Source: Ardenticatenaceae bacterium (GTDB taxonomy: Bacteria > Chloroflexota > Anaerolineae > Promineifilales > Promineifilaceae). From it: a DNA stretch of 50,808 nt. The position numbers were made by a program, and so were the translations under genes. The stretch's first letter is position 1; each line of letters opens with the position of its first letter. The stretch spans positions 1 to 50,808 of the forward strand of contig JACKBR010000034.1 of the NCBI GenBank assembly GCA_020634495.1. Direction: 5' to 3'. Of this stretch, positions 7,971 through 15,968 are shown piece after piece. The notes beneath the pieces are model-generated. The model saw nothing but the letters and a program-made list of their open reading frames with translations. It had not been told where the DNA came from and searched no databases.

Positions 7971-9242
7971 CTACTGCCACCGCTCAATGACGTTTTTGAT
8001 GCTGCTGACAAAATCATCGGCCGTTTTGCCATCCAGAATGCGGTGGTCGAAGGTGAAGCTGACGTAGGCCAACGGCCGTATCGCTATCGCATCATGTATC
8101 ACCTTTACCCGCTTCTCAATTTTGCCCACGCCCAGGATACCGCACTGCGGCTGGTTGATGATGGGCGTGGCAAACAGGCTGCCAGACGTGCCGTGATTGG
8201 TGATGGAAAAGGTGCCACCCTGCACCTCGGCTGGCTGGAGCTGCTTGCGGCGAGCGCGTTCGGTAAGGTCATTGATGGTGCGGGCTAATCCTAACAAATT
8301 CAGGCCATCTGCCCCTTTGATGACGGGCACAATCAGCCCGTCGTCGATGGCCGCCGCCATGCCAACGTTAATTTGTCGTTTAAGCTCAACGCCTGCATTT
8401 GTCCAGGTGCTGTTGACCATGGGATGCTGCTTGAGCGCTTCTACGGTGGCGGCCACGATGTAGGCGGTAAAGGTGAGATTGACACCATCGCGGGCGAATT
8501 GGGCTTTGTGGGCAGCGCGGTGCTGGGCAACGGCCGTAAAATCAAACTCAAACACGGTGGTCACATGCGGACTGGTGTGTTTGCTGCGCACCATGTGCTC
8601 GGCAATGGCCCGGCGCATGGTGGTGAGCGGGACGATTTCGCCAGGTTGCCCTGAAGGGGTGACACGGTGACTGGGTGACAAGGTGACGGGCTCTGGTGTT
8701 GCTTGCGGCGGTGTCGGTTTTGGTTCGGGTTGGGGTGCGGGCTGTGTTTGGCGCTGTTCGACGTAGGCCAGGATGTCTTTTTTGGTGATACGGCCGTCGC
8801 GCCCCGTGCCACTCACTAAATTCAAATCAACATCGTGTTCGGCGGCAATGCGCCCCACCACCGGGCTGATGCGCCCCGTGTAGCGCTGCGGTTGGCTGCC
8901 GTTTGTGGGCGTTGGCGCAGCGACAATGGCAGGCTCAGCGGCTGGCTGGGGCACAGGCGCAGGCTTTTGGACAGGTGCGCCACCATTTTTCTGCACCGGT
9001 TCACCCGGTTGGCCAATGTAGGCCAACACGGTGCCCACGTCTACCGTTTCCCCTTCTGGAATTAAAATTTCCAGCAGCGTACCGGCTTCTTCCGCTGTGG
9101 CTTCAGTGGTTACCTTGTCGGTTTCAATTTCTAACAGCGGTTCGTATTGATCAACGGCCTCGCCAACTTGCTTTAGCCAACGAGACACTGTTCCTTCAAC
9201 TACACCTTCACCCATCTCGGGCATGATGACTTTGATTGCCAT
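7971..9242 (-). CDS. Dihydrolipoamide acyltransferase, E2 of a 2-oxoacid dehydrogenase complex
   Basis: 423 residues. E2 transfers the acyl group from lipoamide to CoA in the 2-oxoglutarate, branched-chain or pyruvate dehydrogenase complex. One lipoyl domain (about 2-77, lipoylated K43 in ETDKVTTE) is followed by a Pro/Ala/Gln linker, a peripheral-subunit-binding domain (RISPVVGRIAAEH...GTGRDGRITKKDI, about 122-160), a second Pro/Thr-rich linker and the catalytic domain (about 200-423) with H400 and D404 in DHRILDG. GAGG lies 6 bases before the ATG. It lies downstream of the fused E1 gene on the same strand, separated by 153 bases that hold a repeat hairpin. No E3 (lipoamide dehydrogenase) gene is in the window. 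The substrate is uncertain; either sucB-like or bkdB-like fits. Confidence 0.95.
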   Translation of the reverse strand: MAIKVIMPEMGEGVVEGTVSRWLKQVGEAVDQYEPLLEIETDKVTTEATAEEAGTLLEILIPEGETVDVGTVLAYIGQPGEPVQKNGGAPVQKPAPVPQPAAEPAIVAAPTPTNGSQPQRYTGRISPVVGRIAAEHDVDLNLVSGTGRDGRITKKDILAYVEQRQTQPAPQPEPKPTPPQATPEPVTLSPSHRVTPSGQPGEIVPLTTMRRAIAEHMVRSKHTSPHVTTVFEFDFTAVAQHRAAHKAQFARDGVNLTFTAYIVAATVEALKQHPMVNSTWTNAGVELKRQINVGMAAAIDDGLIVPVIKGADGLNLLGLARTINDLTERARRKQLQPAEVQGGTFSITNHGTSGSLFATPIINQPQCGILGVGKIEKRVKVIHDAIAIRPLAYVSFTFDHRILDGKTADDFVSSIKNVIERWQ

Positions 9243-9308
9243 TTTTTCCTCGACTGCGCTCCCTAATTTGCTTGATGTAGTAACAAATTTAAGGGAATTA
9301 AATCAACA

Positions 9309-9355
9309 GATTTCGCAGATTAACAAGATTTTTTATCTGCGTAATCTGCGAAATC
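9309..9355. repeat. Hairpin repeat between E1 and E2
   Basis: A perfect 14-base inverted repeat, GATTTCGCAGATTA (9309-9322) and TAATCTGCGAAATC (9342-9355), with a 19-base loop containing a T-rich run and another ATCTGCG word. A related CAGATT word follows to 9385. It resembles the generic CGCAGA-type intergenic repeats seen elsewhere here. It lies inside what should be one operon and could attenuate E2 expression or protect the transcript. Confidence 0.7.
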
Positions 9356-9395
9356 TTTGATAATAATCAGATATTCACAGATTGCATCACGAAAC

Positions 9396-11840
9396 TTAAC
9401 GATAAAAGATTGGGTACCGGGCTGGTTCAGCCTCGTTCATGATGTCGTAGACGGCCGTAAAAATGTCTTCCGCGTTGGGTTTAGAGAAGTAGTTACCGTC
9501 TGAGCCATAGGCGGGACGATGCTCTGTGGCTGGAAGGGTACGCGGTTCGCTGTCTAGCCAGTAAAAGCCGCCTTGCTTTTCGATCACTTCCTGCATCATG
9601 TAGGCGGTTGCCCCACCGGGCACATCTTCATCCACAAACAGGATGCGGCTGGTTTTCTTGAGCGATTCGAGGATACGGCCGTTCAGATCAAACGGCAGCA
9701 GCGAACGCACATCAATCAACTCGACCTCAATGCCTGCCTTTGCCAGTAAATTTGCGGCGCGTTCCGCCACGCCCACCATCGCCCCGTAGGTCACCACGGT
9801 AATATCATCCCCTTCGCGAACCACTTCTGGCACGCCAAGTGGAATGGTAAACTCAGTCAGATTATCCGGCACGCGCTCCTTAAGCCGGTAACCGCTGAGC
9901 ACCTCTACCACCAGGGCTGGCTCATCAGTTTTTAGCAGCGTGTTGTAAAAACCAGCGGCCTGCACCATGTTGCGCGGCACCAGAATGTGCATCCCCCGCA
10001 GCAAATGAACAACCGCCGCCATCGGCGAACCGCCATGCCAGACGCCTTCCAGCCGGTGTCCCCGCGTGCGCACAATGACTGGGGCTTTTTGGCCGCCGCG
10101 AGTGCGCCACTGCACGGTCGCCAAATCGTCAGACATAATTTGCAGGGCGTAGGGCAGGTAATCGAGGTACTGTATTTCGGCAAACGGCCGTAACCCCCGC
10201 ATGGCCAGGCCAATTGCCTGCCCCAAAATGGTTGCTTCCCGAATGCCGGTATCAGAAACCCGCAGCTTGCCATATTTAGCCTGCATACCCGCCATGGATT
10301 GGTTGACGCCGCCAAGCTGACCCACATCCTCGCCAAAAGCAATCACGCGGGAATCTCGCCCCAGAATGGCGTCGAAAGCGCGATTAAGCACCTCGTATCC
10401 TTTGAGCGTGATGGATTCGGCCGTGTAAACCGGTTTGATCTCAGGCACCTTGGTATACGTCTCTTTTGATTGGCTGTATAAATGAGAGCCGTACCGCTCC
10501 TTGCTAATGGCCAACTGATTGGTACGCCATTGGGCCAACTTCTGGGTGGCTGGCGATGGTTCATCTCGCACCAGCAGCAGCACATCACGAATGGCTTCCA
10601 TATTGTCCCGGCGCAAAGGCGACTTCTTTTCCATCAATTTGCGCCGCAGCCGGGCCAGCTCCTCTTTTCTGGTGGAAGTTTGCTCAATTTCCTCGACAAT
10701 GTTGGCCACTTCCTGCCGCTCTTTGTAAATGGGCAGCGAGAAAGTTTTCCACAGTTTGGTGCGGATATTTTCTACCGATTTTTTGGCATTTCGCTCTATT
10801 TGGTCGAGTTCCCCAGGTTTAGCAAGGCGCTGTTCAATAATCCATTCCCGCATCTTGCGAATGCAGTCGAATTCTTCTTCAAAGGTCATGCGCTCTTCAG
10901 ATTTGTACCGCTCGTGGCTGCCGGATGTGGAATGACCCTGTGGCTGGGTCATCTCGATAACGTGAATGATGGCCGGAACATGATCCCGGCGGGCGATTTG
11001 GGTAGCTTTCTGGTAAGTCTCAACCAAAGCCATGTAATCCCAACCTTTAACCGTGTAAATATCGAAGCCAGATTTGCTGTTTGGCTCTCTTTGGAACCCC
11101 TTGAGCAGCTCAGACAAATTGGATTTGGTGATTTGATATTCGTTGGGCACGGAGATGCCGTAGCCATCGTCCCAAATGGAAAGGACGACGGGGGCACCCA
11201 GGACGCCAATGGCGTTAATCGATTCCCAAAACATCCCCTCAGCACAGCTGGCGTTGCCAATGGTGCCAAAAGCTATTTCATTGCCATTGTGAGAAAACTG
11301 GGTAAGTGATTTGAGTTCCTCTAGCTCGCGATAAAGGCGAGAGGCGTAGCCCAGCCCCACTAGGCGGGGCATTTGGCTGCCGGTGGGGGAAATATCGGCG
11401 GAGGTGTTAACCTGCTCTGTGAGATTGCGCCAGGAGCCGTCTGGGTTGAGGCTGCGGGTGGCAAAATGGGCATTCATTTGCCGCCCGGCCGAATGTGGCT
11501 CTAGGGAGACATCGGCAATGGCATACAGTTGGGCGAAGAATTGTTTGATGGTGGCGGCCCCGATGGCAAACATGAGGGTTTGGTCGCGATAATAGCCGGA
11601 GCGGAAGTCGCCTTTGCGGTATGCTTTGGCCAGGGCCAATTGGGCAACCTCTTTGCCGTCGCCAAAGATGCCAAATTTGGCTTTGCCGTTGAGCACTTCG
11701 CGTCGCCCAATGAGGCTGGCATGGCGGCTTTCGTTGGCCAGGGTGTAATCTCTTAGGATTTCGGCGGTGCTGAGGTACAGCTGCCCAGGTTCACCGCCGT
11801 CGGTTAACTCTGAATCAATCTCCTGTTTTGTTTCTAACAT
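9396..11840 (-). CDS. Fused alpha-beta E1 of a 2-oxoacid dehydrogenase (thiamine-diphosphate dependent)
   Basis: About 814 residues combining both E1 subunits in one chain. The alpha-like half carries the thiamine-diphosphate/Mg region GNASCAEGMFWE followed by DDGYGISVP. A charged helical linker (EEIEQTSTRKEELARLRRK) leads to the beta-like half with FGEDVGQLGGVNQ, GIREATILGQAIGLA, EIQYLDYLPYA and RTRGHRLEGVWHGG. ATG at 11840 (MLETKQEID) is preferred to an extension to 11912, because AAGGAG lies 13 bases upstream and the extension has no family match. Fused E1 of this kind is known in Bacteroidetes and some other phyla and serves 2-oxoglutarate- or branched-chain-type complexes. E2 follows 153 bases downstream. 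The 5' leader contains a perfect 24-base palindrome (11875-11898). Confidence 0.93.
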   Translation of the reverse strand: MLETKQEIDSELTDGGEPGQLYLSTAEILRDYTLANESRHASLIGRREVLNGKAKFGIFGDGKEVAQLALAKAYRKGDFRSGYYRDQTLMFAIGAATIKQFFAQLYAIADVSLEPHSAGRQMNAHFATRSLNPDGSWRNLTEQVNTSADISPTGSQMPRLVGLGYASRLYRELEELKSLTQFSHNGNEIAFGTIGNASCAEGMFWESINAIGVLGAPVVLSIWDDGYGISVPNEYQITKSNLSELLKGFQREPNSKSGFDIYTVKGWDYMALVETYQKATQIARRDHVPAIIHVIEMTQPQGHSTSGSHERYKSEERMTFEEEFDCIRKMREWIIEQRLAKPGELDQIERNAKKSVENIRTKLWKTFSLPIYKERQEVANIVEEIEQTSTRKEELARLRRKLMEKKSPLRRDNMEAIRDVLLLVRDEPSPATQKLAQWRTNQLAISKERYGSHLYSQSKETYTKVPEIKPVYTAESITLKGYEVLNRAFDAILGRDSRVIAFGEDVGQLGGVNQSMAGMQAKYGKLRVSDTGIREATILGQAIGLAMRGLRPFAEIQYLDYLPYALQIMSDDLATVQWRTRGGQKAPVIVRTRGHRLEGVWHGGSPMAAVVHLLRGMHILVPRNMVQAAGFYNTLLKTDEPALVVEVLSGYRLKERVPDNLTEFTIPLGVPEVVREGDDITVVTYGAMVGVAERAANLLAKAGIEVELIDVRSLLPFDLNGRILESLKKTSRILFVDEDVPGGATAYMMQEVIEKQGGFYWLDSEPRTLPATEHRPAYGSDGNYFSKPNAEDIFTAVYDIMNEAEPARYPIFYR

Positions 11841-11874
11841 GGATATTTGGTTACTCCTTGTGCTAATTGCTGTG

Positions 11875-11898
11875 GGCGGGAAACGGCCGTTTCCCGCC
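11875..11898. repeat. Perfect 24-base palindrome centred on ACGGCCGT
   Basis: The left half reads GGCGGGAAACGG and the right half is its exact complement. It lies in the leader of the E1 gene, 35 bases before its ATG and just upstream of the ribosome-binding site, so it would form a 12-bp stem without a proper loop in RNA or a cruciform in DNA. It is a longer version of the window-wide octamer. Confidence 0.85.
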
Positions 11899-11980
11899 GC
11901 TGCATCGGTCAAAATAGTGGGTGAAAATATGATAAATGAGTTGAGTTTCGTTGAATGTTAAGATTCGGGGTTGTTAAAAT

Positions 11981-12010
11981 ATTATACCTTTTGGGCTTGT
12001 AGTTGAGCAA
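11981..12010 (-). promoter_or_regulatory. Possible promoter of the E1-E2 operon
   Basis: On the minus strand TATAAT (11986-11981) is a perfect -10. TTGCTC (12010-12005) lies 18 bases upstream as a weak -35. This gives a leader of about 130 bases before ATG 11840. Confidence 0.45.
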
Positions 12011-12057
12011 ATCACAGATTTCTGGCTTGCTATTCCTTAAGGTCTACTGCGAGTTGC

Positions 12058-12693
12058 TCAATTATCCATTAATGGCTCGACTGTAAAATTATCAAATTGT
12101 ACTTGAACCCCACCAACTCCCAGGGTGCGTACCATCAGGCCAATGTCGCCTTTGCTAAAGGCATCATCAGTAACGCGCCCCACTTCTTGATCGTTCACGA
12201 AGAAAATGAGGTTTTGCCCTTCTGCCTGAACAGATAGCTTGTTGCTGGCATTCCCCTGGTTAATCACGGGGGATTCAAACCACCAATCATTGACAATGGG
12301 CTCTGCTTCGGCAGCCCCGCCGTCCCGGTAGCGGCCAATCCAAATAAAACCATCGCCGGAGATTTGGAAAGAGTAAAAGTCGTCGTTTGCATCATCGACG
12401 CGGAACAACAGGCCGTAGGCATTGTTATCTGGCCCAGACACCTGGGTTGCCTGCACAGAGAAGCGCCCGTCGCTAAATTCTTCGCCCGCAGTGGTCCAGC
12501 TCGTTAGCTCATCGGCATTAACGGTGAAGTCGAAGACGCCATCGCGCACCTCGCCGACCACATCGCCACTGCTTTCTACGCGCCAATTGCCGGGGCTGTC
12601 AAAGGTTTCGGTGTAGGTTTGGGTGGCACCACAGGCGGTGAGTACGGCCGTTAGCCACAATACAATCACTATTTTTACACTATTTTTTTGCAT
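12058..12693 (-). CDS. Lipoprotein with a concanavalin-like (LamG/DUF1080-type) domain
   Basis: About 211 residues. The start is taken at 12693 (MQKNSVKIV) because GGAGA lies 11 bases upstream; the longer frame to 12792 has no signal. A hydrophobic stretch ending in the lipobox LTAC marks a lipoprotein. The mature part, beginning TETFDSPGNWRVESSGD, has the alternating beta pattern of family-16-like or DUF1080 jelly-roll domains (GLLFRVDDANDDFYSFQISGDGFIWIGRY, FFVNDQEVGRV, GGVQVQFDNFTV). It is probably a surface carbohydrate-binding or structural module, since no catalytic residues are recognisable. It is a single gene with no clear partner. Confidence 0.85.
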   Translation of the reverse strand: MQKNSVKIVIVLWLTAVLTACGATQTYTETFDSPGNWRVESSGDVVGEVRDGVFDFTVNADELTSWTTAGEEFSDGRFSVQATQVSGPDNNAYGLLFRVDDANDDFYSFQISGDGFIWIGRYRDGGAAEAEPIVNDWWFESPVINQGNASNKLSVQAEGQNLIFFVNDQEVGRVTDDAFSKGDIGLMVRTLGVGGVQVQFDNFTVEPLMDN

Positions 12694-12927
12694 GGTTGCT
12701 TGAAATCTCCAAAAAGTTTCAACTTCGACGTTGATGATACTCTGGCTGAACTTTTTTGGCGAGTTGGGAAGGGAAACGGCCGTTCTCAACAAAATTCATT
12801 TTCAAAAAAGATTGTGCAGTAGAGTACAAAAAGAAATTTGAATAAAAATGAGTGCGACTTTGGGTATTGCTTTCACAAACTAAAGAGAAATCTCCTTATG
12901 GTTTTCTAAGACCCTTTTGTGGTTTGC

Positions 12928-12956
12928 TTGACACCAATGACTAAAAAAATTAAAAT
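12928..12956 (+). promoter_or_regulatory. Sigma-70-type promoter of the XRE/membrane-protein operon
   Basis: Perfect TTGACA (12928-12933), a 17-base spacer, then TAAAAT (12951-12956). The start of transcription should fall around 12963, inside the dyad at 12960-12983. Confidence 0.75.
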
Positions 12957-12959
12957 CCC

Positions 12960-12983
12960 AAATGTAAAGTACACATTACATTT
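12960..12983 (+). promoter_or_regulatory. Operator-like inverted repeat AAATGTAA-N8-TTACATTT
   Basis: Perfect 8-base arms with an 8-base spacer, covering the predicted transcription start and ending just before the TAGGAG ribosome-binding site of the XRE gene. The position is ideal for autorepression by the encoded helix-turn-helix protein. Binding by that protein is inferred. Confidence 0.6.
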
Positions 12984-12994
12984 TAGGAGCCTAA

Positions 12995-13216
12995 ATGCCA
13001 CCAACTAAGAAGGGTGAAACAGTCGCTAACAGATTGCGGCAGCAGCGAAAAAAAGGTGGCTTCACCCAAGAAGATTTAGGGAAAGCCGCCAATTTAACCC
13101 GGCAGTCAATCATAGCTATTGAAAAAGGCCGGTTTATTCCTTCCGTGCAAACTGCATTGCTTTTGGCTCGAGCATTAGGCAGTTCAGTTGATGAACTGTT
13201 TTGGTTAGCCGATTAA
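12995..13216 (+). CDS. Small XRE-family helix-turn-helix regulator
   Basis: 73 residues, essentially one HTH_3 domain: VANRLRQQRKKGGFTQEDLGKAANLTRQSIIAIEKGRFIPSV, with recognition helix around TRQSIIAIEKG, and a C-terminal helix ending SSVDELFWL. The length matches the compact YozG/SinR-like regulators that usually sit before a small membrane protein. TAGGAG lies about 6 bases before the ATG. A strong promoter and an 8-8-8 inverted repeat precede it, suggesting autoregulation. The membrane-protein gene follows after 21 bases. Confidence 0.93.
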   Translation: MPPTKKGETVANRLRQQRKKGGFTQEDLGKAANLTRQSIIAIEKGRFIPSVQTALLLARALGSSVDELFWLAD

Positions 13217-13237
13217 CAAAACTGGAGAATGATATAA

Positions 13238-13621
13238 ATGAAACGAGAATTGATCCCTTATTACGTCAGCCGGGCAATGTTGGCCGTGCTTTTCGGATTT
13301 TATGTGGCATTTAGTAATGCTGTTTGGCTAGGACTTCTTTTAGGAATTGTCACATTTGTCGGGTTTCTCTGGTATGCGCACGGTGGCTGGTACTTAATTG
13401 AGCCAGCTACCCCGCTGTATCCATTAAGGCGAGACAAAAGAGGGGAAGCCATTCGTGACAGAGCCATTCTCGTGGCTGTTACGGCCGCAATCTTGTTTTA
13501 TGTGATTTTTTCCAGGATTGCAAAGGCTTTTGTACTGACAGTTTCTATCGGTTCCTGGGCATTTGTTTTGGGGGCAGTTACCTATTTGGCCGTGAGCTAC
13601 TGGCTTTATTGGAAGCGCTAG
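13238..13621 (+). CDS. Small four-helix membrane protein paired with the XRE regulator
   Basis: 127 residues with hydrophobic helices at about 12-28, 30-50, 68-90 and 100-122, and a basic loop (YPLRRDKRGEAIRDRA) between the second and third. The layout and its place directly behind a mini-XRE gene recall DUF2178-type membrane proteins, which are commonly encoded with such regulators; the function is not established. AATGATATAA with only a weak GGAGAA site precedes the ATG, so translation is probably coupled to the upstream gene. Confidence 0.85.
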   Translation: MKRELIPYYVSRAMLAVLFGFYVAFSNAVWLGLLLGIVTFVGFLWYAHGGWYLIEPATPLYPLRRDKRGEAIRDRAILVAVTAAILFYVIFSRIAKAFVLTVSIGSWAFVLGAVTYLAVSYWLYWKR

Positions 13622-13639
13622 GCAGTTTAGGTGAGAAAA

Positions 13640-13679
13640 CTGTGGCAGTCGCAGGCAAAATGTAAGGCGACCGCCACAG
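13640..13679 (-). terminator. Terminator of the Fe-S oxidoreductase gene
   Basis: Stem 13640-13652 with 13667-13679 (13 pairs, one G-U in the minus-strand RNA), 14-base loop, followed on the minus strand by TTTTCT. It lies 14 bases past the oxidoreductase stop. On the plus strand it has no T-run, though the hairpin could also protect the 3' end of the XRE operon. Confidence 0.75.
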
Positions 13680-13692
13680 GTCAGTGCGAAAA

Positions 13693-15711
13693 TTATTGCA
13701 TTGCTTCCAAAACCACCTGGGCCACGTCTTTCACCTGCATCGGTTCGCCCTTTTCGCGGTTGGCGTCGCTCATCATGGTGGCGCAGAAGGGGCAGCCGAC
13801 AGCCAGGGTGGTCGCCCCGGTGCCTTGGGCTTCGGCGAAGCGATTGGCGTTGACCGCTTCAGAACCATGCTCTTCTTCTTTCCAATATTGGGCACCGCCC
13901 GCGCCGCAGCAGAATGAATCTTTGCCGCTGCGTTCCATCTCTAGCAAAGTGGCTCCCGCTTGGGCCAGCGCCTCACGCGGCTCGGCGATGACGCCGTTGT
14001 GCCGCCCCAGGTAGCAGGGATCGTGGTAGGTGACGCTTTCTAATTTACGGCCGTTTAGCCGCAATTTTCCTCGCCCAACCAGATCCGAAATGAGCTGAGT
14101 GTGGTGGAACACATCATAATGGCCACCCAGCTCGCCGTATTCCTTGCCAATGGTGGTGAAGCAGTGGGGGCAGCTCGTCACGATTCGCTTCTTGTCGGCT
14201 CCAGCGGCGTTGAGCGTTTCGATGTTGCCCAGGGCCATTTCGTAATAAAGATATTCATTGCCAGCGCGGCGAGCCGAGTCACCCGTGCAGGTTTCGGCAT
14301 CCCCCAGCACGGCAAAGCTGACGCCCGCATGGTGCATAATCGTGGCCACAGCGCGCACCACCTCTTGCGCATCCGGGTTAAACGCCCCGGCACAGCCCAC
14401 CCAGAGCAAATATTCAAAGTCAGGATTTTCTTCCACGGTGGGCACTTCAAAATCGAGCGGTTCAGCCCAGGCCATGCGGTCATCGGTAGATTGCCACGGA
14501 TTGCCCATGCGCTCCATGCCCACAAACGCGCCTTTTAGCTCGTTGGGGAAGGCAGAAGCCATCAGCACCTGGTCGCGCCGCATATCCATGATGTCCAGCA
14601 TGGGGGTGTTGCCCACCGGGCAAACTTCAATGCAATGGCCACAGGCCGTGCAGGCCCACAGGGCACTCTCGCTGATGGCAAAATCGAGCAGGGGCATGGT
14701 GGCTTCGCCGCCGTTAGCAAAATCAGTCATATTTTCGCGGATGTGATACCGCTTGTTGATTTCGATTGCGGCTGGGGAAAGCTCCTTGCCGGTATTGTAA
14801 GCGGGGCACACTTCCTGGCAGCGATTACACATGATGCAGGCAAACGCATCCACGATTTGGGTTTGTTCCAGATCAAACAGGGTGGCAGCGCCAAACTGTT
14901 CGATGGACTCGTCTTCAAAATCGAGGGTAAACATTTGACCCAAATAAGTGCGGTCGGGGCGGGTCATGAAGTTGACCGGCCCCATGAAGAGGTGGGCATG
15001 TTTGGTGTAGGGGAAGTAGGGTAAAAACAAAACCAGCGACCCAATGGCTATCCACCAGCTAAAGTGCCAGCCAAAGCTCAGCGCCAGTTCGGAACTGTTC
15101 GTTAGAAATGTTTGGGCAATGAAGTTAGAAACCGGTTGGAAGGGGTCAGCGCCGTGCTGGGCAATGAGGAATGCAACGGCCATCACCCGGAAGCCGCTGT
15201 GAAATAGGATAAACAGGGCGACAACAAAAGAATCTTTGCTGATGCCACCCTCACGGGCTTTTGGTTGCAGGGTAACGTTCTCCCGCGTTGTGAGTGCCTT
15301 ATCTTTCCAGGTAAAACGGCGCAATATAAAGTAAAGGACAGCGACGAAAACAAGCGCTCCCCAAATATCGGCCGTAAGGCGGAAGATGTTCCCCACGATA
15401 TTGTCGGGCAGGAATTCGAAGCCGGTAATGAGTCCTTCAGCGACTTCAACAGCGTTCACCAGTTGATAAAAAATGAACCCCCAGGCAACGACGATATGGA
15501 GGATTGAGGAGAGTTTGCGGTGGCGGATGATGCGCCCTTGCGAGAAGAGGGCCACAAGGCCAGTGATGGCGCGTCGCGGCAGTTCGTCTAGCCGGAGCTT
15601 GCCTTGCCCGCGCATTATGATTTTGACCATCTGGCCGAAGGTGTTGATTGTGGCCACGCCACAAACAAGAACTAAAAATGCAAACAATACCTTTTCAATG
15701 GGTGATAACAT
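13693..15711 (-). CDS. Membrane Fe-S oxidoreductase, probable ETF:(methyl)menaquinone oxidoreductase (EMO type)
   Basis: 672 residues. The N-terminal third is a cytochrome-b/NarI-like membrane domain with several helices and candidate haem histidines (HRKLSSILHIV, LFHSGFRV, FGWHFSWW). A bacterial-ferredoxin part follows with two 4Fe-4S motifs, CIMCNRCQEVCP and CTACGHCIEVCP. Two CCG (heterodisulfide-reductase-like) domains finish the protein; the second ends in FCCGAGGAQYW. This order defines the family thought to pass electrons from acyl-CoA dehydrogenases through ETF to the quinone pool. No etfAB gene lies in the window. A heterodisulfide-reductase-like function with another donor cannot be excluded. 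Confidence 0.92.
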   Translation of the reverse strand: MLSPIEKVLFAFLVLVCGVATINTFGQMVKIIMRGQGKLRLDELPRRAITGLVALFSQGRIIRHRKLSSILHIVVAWGFIFYQLVNAVEVAEGLITGFEFLPDNIVGNIFRLTADIWGALVFVAVLYFILRRFTWKDKALTTRENVTLQPKAREGGISKDSFVVALFILFHSGFRVMAVAFLIAQHGADPFQPVSNFIAQTFLTNSSELALSFGWHFSWWIAIGSLVLFLPYFPYTKHAHLFMGPVNFMTRPDRTYLGQMFTLDFEDESIEQFGAATLFDLEQTQIVDAFACIMCNRCQEVCPAYNTGKELSPAAIEINKRYHIRENMTDFANGGEATMPLLDFAISESALWACTACGHCIEVCPVGNTPMLDIMDMRRDQVLMASAFPNELKGAFVGMERMGNPWQSTDDRMAWAEPLDFEVPTVEENPDFEYLLWVGCAGAFNPDAQEVVRAVATIMHHAGVSFAVLGDAETCTGDSARRAGNEYLYYEMALGNIETLNAAGADKKRIVTSCPHCFTTIGKEYGELGGHYDVFHHTQLISDLVGRGKLRLNGRKLESVTYHDPCYLGRHNGVIAEPREALAQAGATLLEMERSGKDSFCCGAGGAQYWKEEEHGSEAVNANRFAEAQGTGATTLAVGCPFCATMMSDANREKGEPMQVKDVAQVVLEAMQ

Positions 15712-15916
15712 GCGTGTCCCTCTTGTTTATTTTGTTGGAAAGTCGCCTGCTCAGCAGCATCATGTGCCTGGGGCGAAAGTCTATCATACGGCCGTTTCCC
15801 CGGCAAAAGCAGTGACATTTTACATGAAATTCTGACGCAGTGCATCATGAAAAGTGAAGTTGGCCGGGTTTAAGATTTTTGAAGGCGCTCAAAAAGGGTG
15901 ATATATTGATAAAATC

Positions 15917-15954
15917 AAGACGATGTACCGTCTTTTAGTTCTGGCTTGTGCCAG
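15917..15954 (+). promoter_or_regulatory. Two small hairpins in front of the CPBP operon
   Basis: AAGACG-N6-CGTCTT (15917-15934) and CTGGC-N4-GCCAG (15941-15954) lie directly before the GGGAAAGAG ribosome-binding stretch. The first could be an operator or part of a leader; no function can be assigned. Confidence 0.3.
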
Positions 15955-15968
15955 AGTAAGGGAAAGAG

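Noticed and set aside
10482..11309. 275-residue open frame on the plus strand inside the E1 gene
   Set aside because: It lies entirely antisense to a strongly recognisable E1 coding region and shows no family motif.
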